Below, in pieces: positions 7,762-14,655 of a stretch of DNA of 64,000 nt. Position numbers and translations under genes: made by a program. Under the pieces are notes generated by a model, which saw only the letters and a list, made by a program, of their open reading frames with translations, searched no databases and had not been told where the DNA came from. Each line of letters opens with the position of its first letter. The first letter of the stretch is position 1. The stretch covers positions 62,001 to 126,000 of the forward strand of contig JAEXYA010000014.1 of the NCBI GenBank assembly GCA_023451825.1, given 5' to 3'. This DNA comes from Pseudomonadota bacterium (GTDB taxonomy: Bacteria; Pseudomonadota; Alphaproteobacteria; Rhizobiales; Xanthobacteraceae).

Positions 7762-8010
7762 TTATTGGATGGCAGCGCCGAGTGACGCCTGGGCCTCGCC
7801 GATCGCAACACACGCCTTTTTGCGGCGCAGGCCGCGGATTGCTCCGGTGACCTTCAGCACTTTACCGGCTGAGCACGATCCGTCGTAGACGAGCGCGCTT
7901 TCATACGGCGCCAGAACCAACGGTTCCGCCGTCCGGATAGATTGTGCACTTGCCGGCGCTACGCCAGCGAAAACCAGAAGCCCCAAAATACGCGATACGC
8001 GAAACCGCAT
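7762..8010 (-). CDS. Small secreted protein, DUF6719-like
   Basis: 82 residues with a clean signal peptide (MRFRVSRILGLLVFAGVAPASA, cleavage likely before QSIRT). The mature part is about 60 residues with two cysteines (DGSCSAGK and KKACVAIG) that can form a disulfide, and a basic GLRRKKAC motif. It resembles the small periplasmic DUF6719 family of Bradyrhizobiaceae; that assignment is from memory of the family pattern and moderate. The ATG at 8010 has GGGGA six bases ahead, better than the TTG four codons upstream. Confidence 0.7.
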   Translation of the reverse strand: MRFRVSRILGLLVFAGVAPASAQSIRTAEPLVLAPYESALVYDGSCSAGKVLKVTGAIRGLRRKKACVAIGEAQASLGAAIQ

Positions 8011-8171
8011 TGTCGTCCCCAAAACCCAGCAGCACCCAATACCAGTCCAAGGGTTAAAGGTTTCACACCCTGTGATTGCTTTTCGGCAGACTGGCCGCCG
8101 CCGTTACCGGCAATCATGATCTCGGACGTTGCAAAATACAAAGCAAATCTTGCACCGGCCGTGCACTACAC

Positions 8172-8378
8172 TCATAGCGTGACTTGCGTGTGACCACACT
8201 CTTTGCAGGCAAACTCAACGCGGGTCACGCCCTTGGGCGCGGAGACTTTGTTCGGCGCACCGCATTTACCGCAATTGGAGAGGATACGGGTATCGCCCTG
8301 TTTCACGACGACGGTCTTGCGCTCCAGTGATTCGCGGATCAGTCGCTCGGCTTCTTCCCGCATGGCCTGCTTGCTCAT
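8172..8378 (-). CDS. Small zinc-ribbon protein
   Basis: 68 residues from ATG 8378 (GGGAG five to six bases upstream). An N-terminal charged helix (SKQAMREEAERLIRESLE, 2-19) is followed by a zinc ribbon with two CxxC knuckles: NCGKCGAPNKV and FACKECGHTQV. The cysteines could bind one zinc; the ligand and partner are unknown. It is divergent from the sigma-EcfG promoter at 8481 and shares the intergenic region with it. Confidence 0.75.
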   Translation of the reverse strand: MSKQAMREEAERLIRESLERKTVVVKQGDTRILSNCGKCGAPNKVSAPKGVTRVEFACKECGHTQVTL

Positions 8379-8480
8379 GTGCACTCCCGTTTGGCAGCCG
8401 ACATGGCGGACCGCATCCGCCCTTATAACCGGACGACGTGACGCTTCCTAAAGCTCAAAATGCTGATTTGCCGCTCCGCA

Positions 8481-8505
8481 GGAACATTTCCGGCAATACG
8501 GCGTT
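8481..8505 (+). promoter_or_regulatory. sigma-EcfG (general stress) promoter, exact consensus
   Basis: GGAAC at 8481-8485, 16 bases, CGTT at 8502-8505: an exact match to the alphaproteobacterial EcfG consensus. It reads toward the 62-residue gene at 8626 with a leader of about 110 bases. Confidence 0.8.
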
Positions 8506-8625
8506 TCAGGCAACCGGAAAGCCGTCTTGCACACAGGCATCGGATCGCGACGCCGCTGCAATGATGCCGCATTCGGTCGGCCAATATCCCGGCCGCCCCC
8601 TAGCGGACAATACAAGAAAGAAAAA

Positions 8626-8814
8626 ATGACCGACGATTTGATGTCCTCAGCGCGCGCCGATATCGAACAGCGCGTGATCCAATTTCGTGAAAAACAGGCG
8701 AAGTTGCAGCGTGATCGCGAAGGCTATTACGATGCGGTGATTGAAAAAGTCCGCTCTACGGAATGGAATGAGTTCGTCACGCCGCATCCCAGACGGAACG
8801 CCACCGGGCGTTAA
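8626..8814 (+). CDS. Small QRV/YYD-helix protein
   Basis: 62 residues. Nearly the whole protein is one charged helix: ADIEQRVIQFREKQ, then RDREGYYDAVIEKVRS, ending in a short basic tail. It is a paralogue of the C-terminal part of the protein at 6895-7335 (shared pattern D-I-x-Q-R-V-x-x-F, then R-E-x-Y-Y-D-x-V). The ATG follows AAGAAAGAAA. It is preceded by an exact EcfG promoter and followed by a perfect terminator, so it is a complete single-gene unit, probably induced by stress. The biochemical role is unknown. Confidence 0.8.
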   Translation: MTDDLMSSARADIEQRVIQFREKQAKLQRDREGYYDAVIEKVRSTEWNEFVTPHPRRNATGR

Positions 8815-8835
8815 GTCGCGAATGATCGGATTGCC

Positions 8836-8867
8836 AAAAAGCCCGAAGCTGACGCTTCGGGCTTTTT
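8836..8867. terminator. Bidirectional rho-independent terminator
   Basis: AAAAAGCCCGAAGC and GCTTCGGGCTTTTT form a perfect stem with a 4-base loop (8836-8867). A and T runs flank both sides. It serves the gene at 8626-8814 and the convergent Gly/Tyr-rich gene at 8890-9210. Confidence 0.92.
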
Positions 8868-8889
8868 CATCACTGCAGTCGCACTCAGC

Positions 8890-9210
8890 TTACCAGTAGC
8901 CGTATGTGCGGTAGTAGCGCGGTCCACCGTAACCATAGCCGTAGCGTGGGCCGTAATATCCGCCGTAATAGGCCGGACGATAGCGTGGACCGTAATAGCC
9001 ATAATAGCGCGGGCCACCGTAATAGCGTGGGCCGTAATACGGACCATATGCACCCGCTGCGCCTGCAGCGAGAGCGCCGGCCGCGATACCGAAACCAATC
9101 GCCGGTCCCGGTCCCCAGCCATGACGCCAACCGTGCGCTTCGGCCGGCGCGCTCACCGTTGCCGCGCCGAGCGCGACGACCGAGGCAAGGATGATTGCTG
9201 CCTTCTTCAT
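8890..9210 (-). CDS. Secreted Gly/Tyr/Arg-rich repeat protein
   Basis: 106 residues. Signal peptide MKKAAIILASVVALGAATVS with likely cleavage after APAEA. A short GFGIAAGALAAGAAGA hydrophobic stretch follows. The remaining about 50 residues are tandem YYGPRYYG-type repeats (Gly, Tyr, Pro, Arg). Similar proteins in Rhizobiales are annotated as hypothetical or likened to sulfur globule proteins; their role in the envelope is unknown. A GAAAC-N16-CGTT element on the minus strand (9240-9264) is a near match to the EcfG promoter. The ATG at 9210 has AGGAGAC nearby upstream. Confidence 0.8.
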   Translation of the reverse strand: MKKAAIILASVVALGAATVSAPAEAHGWRHGWGPGPAIGFGIAAGALAAGAAGAYGPYYGPRYYGGPRYYGYYGPRYRPAYYGGYYGPRYGYGYGGPRYYRTYGYW

Positions 9211-9239
9211 GAGATTGTCTCCTGTGTTATTGCGCCGAT

Positions 9240-9264
9240 AACGCGCATGCATTTTGTTGGTTTC
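9240..9264 (-). promoter_or_regulatory. Possible sigma-EcfG-like promoter
   Basis: On the minus strand GAAAC-N16-CGTT, one mismatch from the GGAAC-N16-CGTT consensus, located 30 bases upstream of the Gly/Tyr-rich protein's start. It is weaker than the exact copies nearby. Confidence 0.4.
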
Positions 9265-9459
9265 AGGCGTCGACAGGTTCGATACGCACATTCACGCGAT
9301 TGCGCTGCAGCCGGCTTCGACAGGCACGCGGCCTCAGCCACCTGCGTGGACGCCAACTCTCGCTGCGATGCACTTAATCCATCATTCACCATAGGTCAGC
9401 GCGCCCCGGAACGGCCCATCAAGCCGGCGCTTTCCCTCACGACGATAACGACATGGTTG

Positions 9460-9756
9460 ATGGAAATGCAGCGCATCCGGCGGGCATCTTCAAGCAGTGG
9501 AGCAACGCCGATGATGGAACAGATCGCCAAGATCGATATGGCGCTGGACGAATTGCTGGTCGGTCTCGGCGGCATGGTCCTGCGCCTCGCGCACCCGCAG
9601 GTCACACGTACGCATGAAGAGCGGGCCGCGCTTGCACGCTCGGTCAACCAGTTCTCGACCTGCGCCGCGCGGTCGCGCGATCCGCGGGTGCTGCAGCTCA
9701 ACGAAGATCTCAGGGCGACGCTGAAGCCGAGGCTGCGACTTGTCGCCAGCCGCTAG
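9460..9756 (+). CDS. Hypothetical helical protein
   Basis: 98 residues if the first ATG is used; alternative starts at 9511 and 9514 would give about 80. The sequence after that point is helix-rich: MEQIAKIDMALDELLVGLGG, then EERAALARSVNQF and a basic C-terminus. No domain is recognised. It ends 60 bases before the PRC-barrel gene. An element GGAAC-N16-GCTT near 9414 is only a partial EcfG match. Reading-frame quality supports a real gene but no family was recognised. Confidence 0.5.
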   Translation: MEMQRIRRASSSSGATPMMEQIAKIDMALDELLVGLGGMVLRLAHPQVTRTHEERAALARSVNQFSTCAARSRDPRVLQLNEDLRATLKPRLRLVASR

Positions 9757-9760
9757 GATG

Positions 9761-9785
9761 GGAACGTTTCCCCCCGCCGCATGTT
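9761..9785 (+). promoter_or_regulatory. sigma-EcfG-type promoter of the PRC-barrel gene
   Basis: GGAAC at 9761-9765, 17 bases, GTT at 9783-9785 (equivalently N16 then TGTT). One base off the CGTT -10, correctly placed 31 bases ahead of the start codon at 9816. Confidence 0.65.
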
Positions 9786-9815
9786 GGGCCGGTAATCCAA
9801 CACGGAGAGAAAACC

Positions 9816-10181
9816 ATGGCACTCGAAGCAAGTGAACAAGGCAATCTCATCGGCAGCGACAAGGTCGAAGGCACCGCTGTGTTTGGCGCCGACGATCAGA
9901 AGATCGGTTCGATCGAACGGGTGATGATCGACAAGAAAAGCGGCCGCGTTTCCTATGCCGTCCTGTCATTCGGCGGTTTCATGGGAATTGGCGACGATCA
10001 TTATCCTCTGCCCTGGCAGTCGCTGAAATACGACACCGATATCGGCGGCTACCGGACAGGTGTGACGCAGCAGCAGCTCGAACGCGCTCCGAAATATGAG
10101 GATGGCACCGACTGGAATTGGGCGGATTCGTCCCGGGCGCGATCGATCAACGACTATTACGGGGTCCCGTTCGGAATTTAA
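9816..10181 (+). CDS. PRC-barrel domain protein
   Basis: 121 residues. Residues 10-85 form a PRC barrel: LIGSDKVEGTAVFGADDQKIGSI, then VMIDKKSGRVSYAVLSFGGF, then the YPLPWQSLKYD segment common in the rhizobial stress-related version. A C-terminal tail, SINDYYGVPFGI, is also shared by this subgroup. The domain is a small beta-barrel used for protein or RNA interactions; the partner here is unknown. The ATG has GGAGAGAAAACC upstream. It is preceded by an EcfG-type promoter and followed by a hairpin terminator, so it is a stand-alone stress gene. Confidence 0.9.
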   Translation: MALEASEQGNLIGSDKVEGTAVFGADDQKIGSIERVMIDKKSGRVSYAVLSFGGFMGIGDDHYPLPWQSLKYDTDIGGYRTGVTQQQLERAPKYEDGTDWNWADSSRARSINDYYGVPFGI

Positions 10182-10205
10182 CCGGCGGCCTCGGGCCTTT
10201 CATCC

Positions 10206-10232
10206 AACAGCGCCCTTCGGGGCGCTGTTTTC
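10206..10232 (+). terminator. Rho-independent terminator
   Basis: ACAGCGCCC-TTCG-GGGCGCTGT forms a perfect stem with a stable TTCG tetraloop followed by TTTTCG, 25 bases after the PRC-barrel gene's stop. Confidence 0.9.
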
Positions 10233-10517
10233 GTTCAAAGTCGCGTTTTCGCGTTAACGGATCGTCAAGCTCGTGTGGTGGTGTTTTTGAACCTGCAATG
10301 GTGATCCGCATTGACCGTTTATGACGTCACGCGCGCTCATTGTACCGACCATCACTGTGCAGCCGCACCCGGCGCCTTACGGTGCATTGCGATTACGCCA
10401 AGGCACCTGGGATCAATTGCAAGCCAGTCGCGCCTATCAACAGACCCTGCATGACGGTCACCGCCCGTCGGAAAACAAGACAGTTCTCGATCTCAAAATC
10501 TGAACATGTGTCCAAAG

Positions 10518-10542
10518 GGAACCGGTATTTCGCTCGCGCGTT
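10518..10542 (+). promoter_or_regulatory. sigma-EcfG promoter, exact consensus
   Basis: GGAAC at 10518-10522, 16 bases, CGTT at 10539-10542. It lies so close to the ATG at 10551 that transcription would begin at or near the start codon. It also shows that start codons further upstream (for example ATG at 10506) are not used from this promoter. Confidence 0.75.
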
Positions 10543-10550
10543 CTCGGCCC

Positions 10551-10760
10551 ATGGGACCTCGTGAAGAAGACAACACCATCTTATTGCTCGGCGCCGTCGG
10601 GCTTATCTGCGCACTGATCGCCTTTGTGCCAGCTCTCTTTGAACCGACGCCCGCGTCGGCTGGCACGGCTGCTGTCGCCGACGCACCTTCCGTCGATGCC
10701 ATGCCCCCTGCCCGGGTCATCGTGCCTTTCACACCGAACACGACGCCCGGCGAGCGCTAA
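10551..10760 (+). CDS. Small single-span membrane protein
   Basis: 69 residues from ATG 10551, chosen because an exact EcfG promoter occupies 10518-10542. A charged N-terminus (MGPREEDN) is followed by one membrane span (TILLLGAVGLICALIAFVPALF, shown in shorter form: ILLLGAVGLICALIAF, about 11-26) and an Ala/Pro-rich periplasmic or cytoplasmic tail. If the promoter is used the mRNA is nearly leaderless. It is convergent with another single-span gene at 10773-10958. No family recognised. Confidence 0.6.
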   Translation: MGPREEDNTILLLGAVGLICALIAFVPALFEPTPASAGTAAVADAPSVDAMPPARVIVPFTPNTTPGER

Positions 10761-10772
10761 GATTTGGCGATC

Positions 10773-10958
10773 CTAGTTCGCCTTGACCGGCTGACCAGCA
10801 GTGCGCACCAATTTATCGGCTTTCACCAGCACGTAGTCGGTTTGCGGCTGTGGGCGCGCAAAGAAACTAATGACGATGAAGGCGGTGCAAAATAGAAATC
10901 CGACCAGCATCACGCGCCGGTGGGTAGGCTTGTCGGCATTATGAAATGAAGCGGACAT
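10773..10958 (-). CDS. Small single-span membrane protein
   Basis: 61 residues from ATG 10958, which has GCGAGGAT about nine bases upstream. One membrane span (RRVMLVGFLFCTAFIVISFF, about 15-34) follows a short charged N-terminus; the C-terminal part ARPQPQTDYVLVKADKLVRT is probably periplasmic. Similar short proteins are common next to stress genes in Bradyrhizobiaceae. The function is unknown to me. Confidence 0.6.
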   Translation of the reverse strand: MSASFHNADKPTHRRVMLVGFLFCTAFIVISFFARPQPQTDYVLVKADKLVRTAGQPVKAN

Positions 10959-11147
10959 GGTTCGATCCTCGCCTGGGATCATCCATACCGCATGCCATTT
11001 TGTCCGCAACTACACTTCAATTTTAACGTAACCGACGCAGGTTTCCGCTGCATCATATTTTACCGAAGGCATTTGCAGACGTTAAAATCGGCCTGCCGGC
11101 ACCAGCTGTCTTGCGAGATCAGGTTGGCTTACTACACTTTCGTCGAA

Positions 11148-11315
11148 CTACTTGTTTTCGAAATTGTCCTGAGAGATCGGCGGCGCCTTGGTCTCCCGAG
11201 CATATCTTTCAGCCAGATCGAGAATTTCGCGACGGCGTTCCGGTTCATTAATACTGAGGTAAGCAACAACCATCTTCAACGCCTCTTCGTCGGAGGCCCG
11301 TCCAAATCGCCACAC
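11148..11315 (-). CDS. Hypothetical short helical protein
   Basis: 55 residues from a GTG at 11315 with GGAG seven bases upstream. The body is a helix: ASDEEALKMVVAYLSINEPE, then RRREILDLAERYAR, with a flexible end. The P-E-R-R-R-E-I-L-D-L-A-E pattern recurs in small proteins of Rhizobiales. The start is uncertain (TTG at 11339 or ATG at 11273 are alternatives). No function can be given. Confidence 0.5.
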   Translation of the reverse strand: MWRFGRASDEEALKMVVAYLSINEPERRREILDLAERYARETKAPPISQDNFENK

Positions 11316-11432
11316 GACGATCACTCCCAAGTTGTGCAAGCGAGGCTCGGAACCTTCGCCGGCACATCAAATTAAATAGATCGAATGCAATCTAATAATA
11401 CGACTATCGGGTAAATCGTTCCGGAGTCCAGC

Positions 11433-11957
11433 ATGATCCACGGACGGGCCATGTCCGAAATATGCCGTAAATTAGCCGAGACGGCAGCCCACAACCACCA
11501 TGACGTGCTCGCGCAGCTGTTGCGGATGGCGTCGCTCGAGGCGGCTGAAACCGGTGCGCGGTATGCAGGTCCGGCGTCCGATATTCGGGAACAATTGGTC
11601 GGAACCTGGGACTGGGATGTTCCGAACAACCGCGTCTATGCCGACGGCCCTGCCGCCGGACTGTTCGGCATCACCGAAGAGGAAGCAGCGCTCGGCTCTC
11701 CGTTAAGGAAATGGCTGGCGGCGATCCATCCCGACGACGCCGCTTCCCTCGCTGCAGAAATCGATCGCGTCATGGCGACGGGCGACATTTTCTCGATGGA
11801 GTATCGCATCATCGCTAGCAATCAGGTGCACTGGGTCTATGCGCGCGGTCGCTGCACCTTTGATCGAGCGGGCCGAGCGGTGCGCTTTCCCGGCGCCTTC
11901 GTCGATATCACTCACGAGAAAATAGACGACAGCCACTTCAGCATCGCGCCGCAATAG
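11433..11957 (+). CDS. Stand-alone PAS domain protein
   Basis: 174 residues. Residues about 55-160 form a PAS_3-type fold: GTWDWDVPNNRVYADGP, then FGITEEEA, IHPDDAASLAAEID, and the C-terminal PGAFVDITHEK (PAC motif D-I-T-x-x-K). The N-terminal 45 residues are helical. No kinase, cyclase, HTH or phosphodiesterase domain follows, so it must act on partners. In alphaproteobacteria single PAS proteins of this kind can be stress or light sensors; the ligand cannot be seen. It is monocistronic, with a mildly AT-rich upstream region. Confidence 0.85.
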   Translation: MIHGRAMSEICRKLAETAAHNHHDVLAQLLRMASLEAAETGARYAGPASDIREQLVGTWDWDVPNNRVYADGPAAGLFGITEEEAALGSPLRKWLAAIHPDDAASLAAEIDRVMATGDIFSMEYRIIASNQVHWVYARGRCTFDRAGRAVRFPGAFVDITHEKIDDSHFSIAPQ

Positions 11958-11988
11958 CGGCGCCGACATGCGAGGCGCACGCGATGCG

Positions 11989-12013
11989 GGAACGCCTGGC
12001 AATGTCGCCTGTT
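11989..12013 (+). promoter_or_regulatory. Possible sigma-EcfG-type promoter
   Basis: GGAAC at 11989-11993, 17 bases, GTT at 12011-12013. The same arrangement as the PRC-barrel promoter, but only eight bases before the ATG at 12022, so it would give a leaderless message. Weak. Confidence 0.35.
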
Positions 12014-12021
12014 GTCCAGCC

Positions 12022-12240
12022 ATGACGAAAAAATTTTATAGCATCGTGGTCGTGCGATCTGTCGAGGAATCGACCGAGGTGGTGGTCGAGGCAGCGAGCG
12101 AAGATCAGGCTCATGCGGCTGCGCTGTCCCACCTTGCGGCCAAGGGCGACGAATATACGTGGCACAGTCCGCGCAAGGATCTCACCGTCTGGCACAAGCG
12201 TGAGATCGATACCCCCGCCATCATCGACGTCTCCGCCTGA
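12022..12240 (+). CDS. Small conserved hypothetical protein
   Basis: 72 residues from the ATG encoding MTKKFYSIVVVRSVEESTEV. The sequence predicts a beta-alpha-beta unit: a strand FYSIVVVRSVEESTEVVVEA, a helix EDQAHAAALSHLA, then a strand-rich end with Trp residues (EYTWHSPRKDLTVWHKREI). This resembles small conserved proteins of Bradyrhizobiaceae without assigned function. It lies 64 bases after the PAS gene and could be cotranscribed with it. Confidence 0.6.
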   Translation: MTKKFYSIVVVRSVEESTEVVVEAASEDQAHAAALSHLAAKGDEYTWHSPRKDLTVWHKREIDTPAIIDVSA

Positions 12241-12329
12241 GGCGGCCCCTGCCGCTCGACGCATTTAGCTGCTATGGAATGCTCCGCAGCCGCTCGGCTT
12301 GCACCAGCCTTTCTCATGGAGCTCATCCC

Positions 12330-12779
12330 ATGCGCTTTCTGCACACCATGCTTCGCGTCCGCAATCTCGACGTCGCCATGAAATTCTACGCCGACGCGCT
12401 CGGCCTTAAAGAAGTCCGCCGCGTTGATAACGAAAAAGCCAAATTCACATTGGTGTTTCTCGCCGCTGACGAAGATATCCCGGCATTGTCTGGTCAGACG
12501 GGGCGTGGTGCACCGCTGGTCGAACTGACCTATAATTGGGACGAAGAGACTTACGGCGAAGACCGCCACTTCGGCCATCTCGCCTATGAAGTCGATGACA
12601 TCTATGCCACGTGCGATCGCCTGATGAAGCTCGGAATCACCATCAACCGTCCGCCGCGTGATGGCCAGATGGCTTTCGTTCGCTCGCCCGATCTGCACTC
12701 GATCGAGATCCTGCAAAAGGGCGACGCGCTGCCACCGCAAGAGCCTTGGAGCTCCATGCCGAACACCGGACACTGGTGA
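12330..12779 (+). CDS. gloA: Lactoylglutathione lyase (glyoxalase I)
   Basis: 149 residues, VOC fold, converting the methylglyoxal-glutathione hemithioacetal to S-lactoylglutathione in the cytoplasm. The four metal ligands align with known GloA enzymes: His5 (MRFLHTMLRV), Glu65 (LVELTYNW), His83 (FGHLAYEV) and Glu127 (HSIEIL). The pattern N-W-D-x-E-x-Y-x-x-x-x-H/x-F-G-H is intact, suggesting the Ni2+-type bacterial enzyme. The ATG has GGAG about nine bases upstream. It sits among stress genes and near a GST, which suits a detoxification role. Confidence 0.95.
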   Translation: MRFLHTMLRVRNLDVAMKFYADALGLKEVRRVDNEKAKFTLVFLAADEDIPALSGQTGRGAPLVELTYNWDEETYGEDRHFGHLAYEVDDIYATCDRLMKLGITINRPPRDGQMAFVRSPDLHSIEILQKGDALPPQEPWSSMPNTGHW

Positions 12780-12808
12780 TCGAAGAGCGCAATCCATTCC
12801 GTGCCAAT

Positions 12809-12833
12809 GGAACTCCGCATCATCGATGACGTT
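12809..12833 (+). promoter_or_regulatory. sigma-EcfG promoter, exact consensus
   Basis: GGAAC at 12809-12813, 16 bases, CGTT at 12830-12833, 36 bases upstream of the 26-residue membrane peptide gene at 12870. Confidence 0.8.
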
Positions 12834-12869
12834 ATGAATGCGACATCGATTGTAACGGAGGCTGAGACT

Positions 12870-12950
12870 ATGGGACGCGGAATTTTGCTTTGGCTGCTGG
12901 GTGTGCCGATTCCAGTGATCATCCTGCTGTGGCTGTTCTTCGGTCGCTGA
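12870..12950 (+). CDS. 26-residue membrane peptide
   Basis: ATG at 12870 with a strong Shine-Dalgarno (ACGGAGGCTGAG, GGAGG at 12857-12861), stop TGA at 12948-12950. The peptide starts MGRGILLWLLGVPIP and ends in LLWLFFGR: one hydrophobic span broken by a conserved G-x-P-x-P turn, capped by Arg at both ends. Near-identical short peptides occur in multiple copies in Bradyrhizobium genomes (recalled pattern, not searched). An exact EcfG promoter drives it, so it is probably a stress-induced membrane microprotein. Confidence 0.8.
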   Translation: MGRGILLWLLGVPIPVIILLWLFFGR

Positions 12951-13118
12951 GTCGAGCGACGCAGCCGAATATTCTGGACATCAACGGGCCTCGCATCTGC
13001 GGGGCACGTTTGGTTTCTGGCATCGCTTCGACATGTCAGCCACGAGCGGGACGCGCTTGTGGGCCGGCGACAAAGCCAGCTACATCCTCGCATCGAACAT
13101 CAACACGGAAACGTCGCT

Positions 13119-13766
13119 GTGAGCCGCCAACCATCCCCGCCGCTGCATCTCTGGGGCCGCGCCAATTCGGTCAATGTGCAAAAGGTTCTGTGGTGTTTCC
13201 ACGAACTCGACCTCGCTTTCGCGCGCACGGATGCCGGCATGCAGTTCGGCCACAATACAGGTGCTGCCTATCTGACGATGAATCCGAATGGCCGTGTACC
13301 GACGCTGCAACATGGCGATTTCACGCTTTGGGAATCCAACGCGATCGTGCGCTACCTTGCCCTCACCTTTGATACCGACTTGGCGCTTTACCCGGCCGCG
13401 CCGCAAACGCGCGCCGGTATCGAGCGTTGGCTCGACTGGGTCCTGAGCACGCTGCAGCCCGCCGAACGGCCATTGTTCTGGGGTCTGGTCCGCACGCCAC
13501 CGGCGCAGCGCGATATGGCGGCCTTGCAGAAAGCCGCCGATGAGAACGCCAAGCTCTGGGCCATGATCGACACCCAACTGGCCGGGCGTGCGTATCTCGA
13601 AGGTGACGGTTTCACGCTCGCCGACCTGGTCATCGGCTGCTACGCACGACGATGGTTCGGCGTGGAAGGCGTCGCGCGTCCGAATTTCACGAATCTCGCG
13701 CGCTGGTACGACGTCATCTCTCAGCGGCCCGGCTTTGCCACATGGGTCTCGCCACCGCTCACGTGA
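13119..13766 (+). CDS. Glutathione S-transferase family protein
   Basis: 215 residues from a GTG at 13119 (GGAAA upstream). The thioredoxin-like N-terminal domain includes LWGRANSVNVQKVLW (a Ser/Asn in the usual catalytic position), NPNGRVPTLQHGDFTLWESN with the glutathione-binding E-S motif, and AIVRYLA. The all-helical C-terminal domain (about 90-205) has the YLEGDGFTLADLVIGC N-capping box. It is a cytoplasmic enzyme conjugating glutathione to electrophiles or acting on glutathione adducts; the substrate is unknown. Its stop lies three bases from the convergent small membrane gene. Confidence 0.9.
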   Translation: MSRQPSPPLHLWGRANSVNVQKVLWCFHELDLAFARTDAGMQFGHNTGAAYLTMNPNGRVPTLQHGDFTLWESNAIVRYLALTFDTDLALYPAAPQTRAGIERWLDWVLSTLQPAERPLFWGLVRTPPAQRDMAALQKAADENAKLWAMIDTQLAGRAYLEGDGFTLADLVIGCYARRWFGVEGVARPNFTNLARWYDVISQRPGFATWVSPPLT

Positions 13767-13769
13767 AAC

Positions 13770-13922
13770 CTACTGGATTGCTTTTTCGATCAGCAGGACG
13801 GCGACGATCAGCACCAGTGTGATCGCCACCACCATCAGGCGCGTTGTCCAGCCCATGCTGCGGCCGATCCACCACAACAGCGCGCAGCTCATCAGCACCG
13901 GCACGATGATTTCCAGCTGCAT
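13770..13922 (-). CDS. Small two-span membrane protein downstream of PilZ
   Basis: 50 residues from ATG 13922, five bases after the PilZ stop, so translation is probably coupled. Two hydrophobic segments: MQLEIIVPVLMSCALLWWIG and LMVVAITLVLIVAVLLIE. No domain is recognised. It could anchor or modulate the adjacent PilZ protein at the membrane (inference from coupling only). Confidence 0.55.
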   Translation of the reverse strand: MQLEIIVPVLMSCALLWWIGRSMGWTTRLMVVAITLVLIVAVLLIEKAIQ

Positions 13923-13927
13923 GGCGC

Positions 13928-14182
13928 TCAACCGACGAAACGAACGCCGAGCGTCTTGCCGCGTCGCCACACGACTTCACAGCTTCGCCCGGTGCGGGCA
14001 TCGCGTGAGAAGGCCAGCCGCACCTTGTTTCCCACCGAGGTAGGATCATCCACCACCAGCTTCGCGCCGCTGGCGGACAGATCGAGCACATTGCAGGGGC
14101 GCGCGGCAAAACCGCCATCGAGCGTGATCCAGCCGGACTGGTGCACCGACCGCCGGACATCGCGCTTTTTCGTTACTGCCAT
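13928..14182 (-). CDS. PilZ domain protein
   Basis: 84 residues, a minimal PilZ domain. The c-di-GMP-binding signatures are present: an Arg-rich start KKRDVRRSVHQ (R-x-x-x-R type) and VLDLSASGAKLVV (D/N-x-S-x-x-G). GWITLDGG and CEVVWRRGKTLGVRFVG complete the barrel. It is expected to bind c-di-GMP in the cytoplasm and act on a partner in motility, polysaccharide or surface-protein control. Start chosen at 14182, where GGAG is six bases upstream; ATG 14185 and GTG 14194 are alternatives. Second gene of the pair: a two-span membrane protein. Confidence 0.87.
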   Translation of the reverse strand: MAVTKKRDVRRSVHQSGWITLDGGFAARPCNVLDLSASGAKLVVDDPTSVGNKVRLAFSRDARTGRSCEVVWRRGKTLGVRFVG

Positions 14183-14498
14183 CATGGTCTCCACGCCCCC
14201 GTCCGAGACTAGAACGGCAGGCTTGATGAAGCGTTGCGATCCATCCTCAGTTTCGCAATGACGGCACGGCCGGGGCTGATATCCCCATCTGATGACGATC
14301 TTGCAAAATGCTGGCTCAGATCACTTGCCGACCCCGCCAAAGGTCATTATAGGTTCGCTCACTGACGCGGGACTGATTTGTTTCCGGCCGGCGCAGTGTC
14401 TGGCGGAACGTCTAACGCACTGATGTTCCAGCCATTTTCTAACCGTGCGAATGCCGGTGGCCTGGTCCGACTGCGGAACTTGTCCGATCCGACGTTTT
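14183..14498. other. Gene-poor spacer before tRNA-Glu
   Basis: About 315 bases with no convincing gene. It must hold the PilZ promoter on one side and the tRNA-Glu promoter on the other. A GGAAC near 14406 and one near 14475 have no correctly spaced CGTT. I see nothing else in it. Confidence 0.6.
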
Positions 14499-14573
14499 GC
14501 TCCCTTCGTCTATCGGTTAGGACGCCACCCTTTCACGGTGGAGAGAGCGGTTCGATTCCGCTAGGGAGCGCCA
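14499..14573 (+). tRNA. tRNA-Glu (anticodon TTC)
   Basis: Cloverleaf with acceptor GCTCCCT/AGGGAGC, D arm GTCTATCGGTTAGGAC, anticodon stem CCACC/GGTGG around the loop CTTTCAC (anticodon TTC), T arm with TTCGATT, discriminator G and an encoded CCA (14571-14573). It decodes GAA/GAG. Its last bases begin a 17-bp direct repeat found again at 28419. Confidence 0.95.
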
Positions 14574-14584
14574 TTTGGCGACCA
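14568..14584 (+). repeat. Direct repeat at tRNA-Glu 3' end (possible attL)
   Basis: GCGCCATTTGGCGACCA starts six bases before the end of tRNA-Glu (including CCA) and recurs exactly at 28419-28435. The core CGCCATTTGGCG is itself palindromic. A tRNA-end duplication is the usual mark of site-specific integration, but no integrase gene lies between the copies. Confidence 0.55.
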
Positions 14585-14655
14585 TTCGAGATCGAGCCGC
14601 GATCACTCCGTCATCGTTGCGGTGGAGGTCGTGAGGCTCCCCTCATCTATGACAT

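Noticed and set aside
10321..10503. A 60-codon frame between the PRC-barrel gene and the next membrane protein gene.
   Set aside because: No Shine-Dalgarno, no promoter, no domain; composition does not resemble its neighbours.
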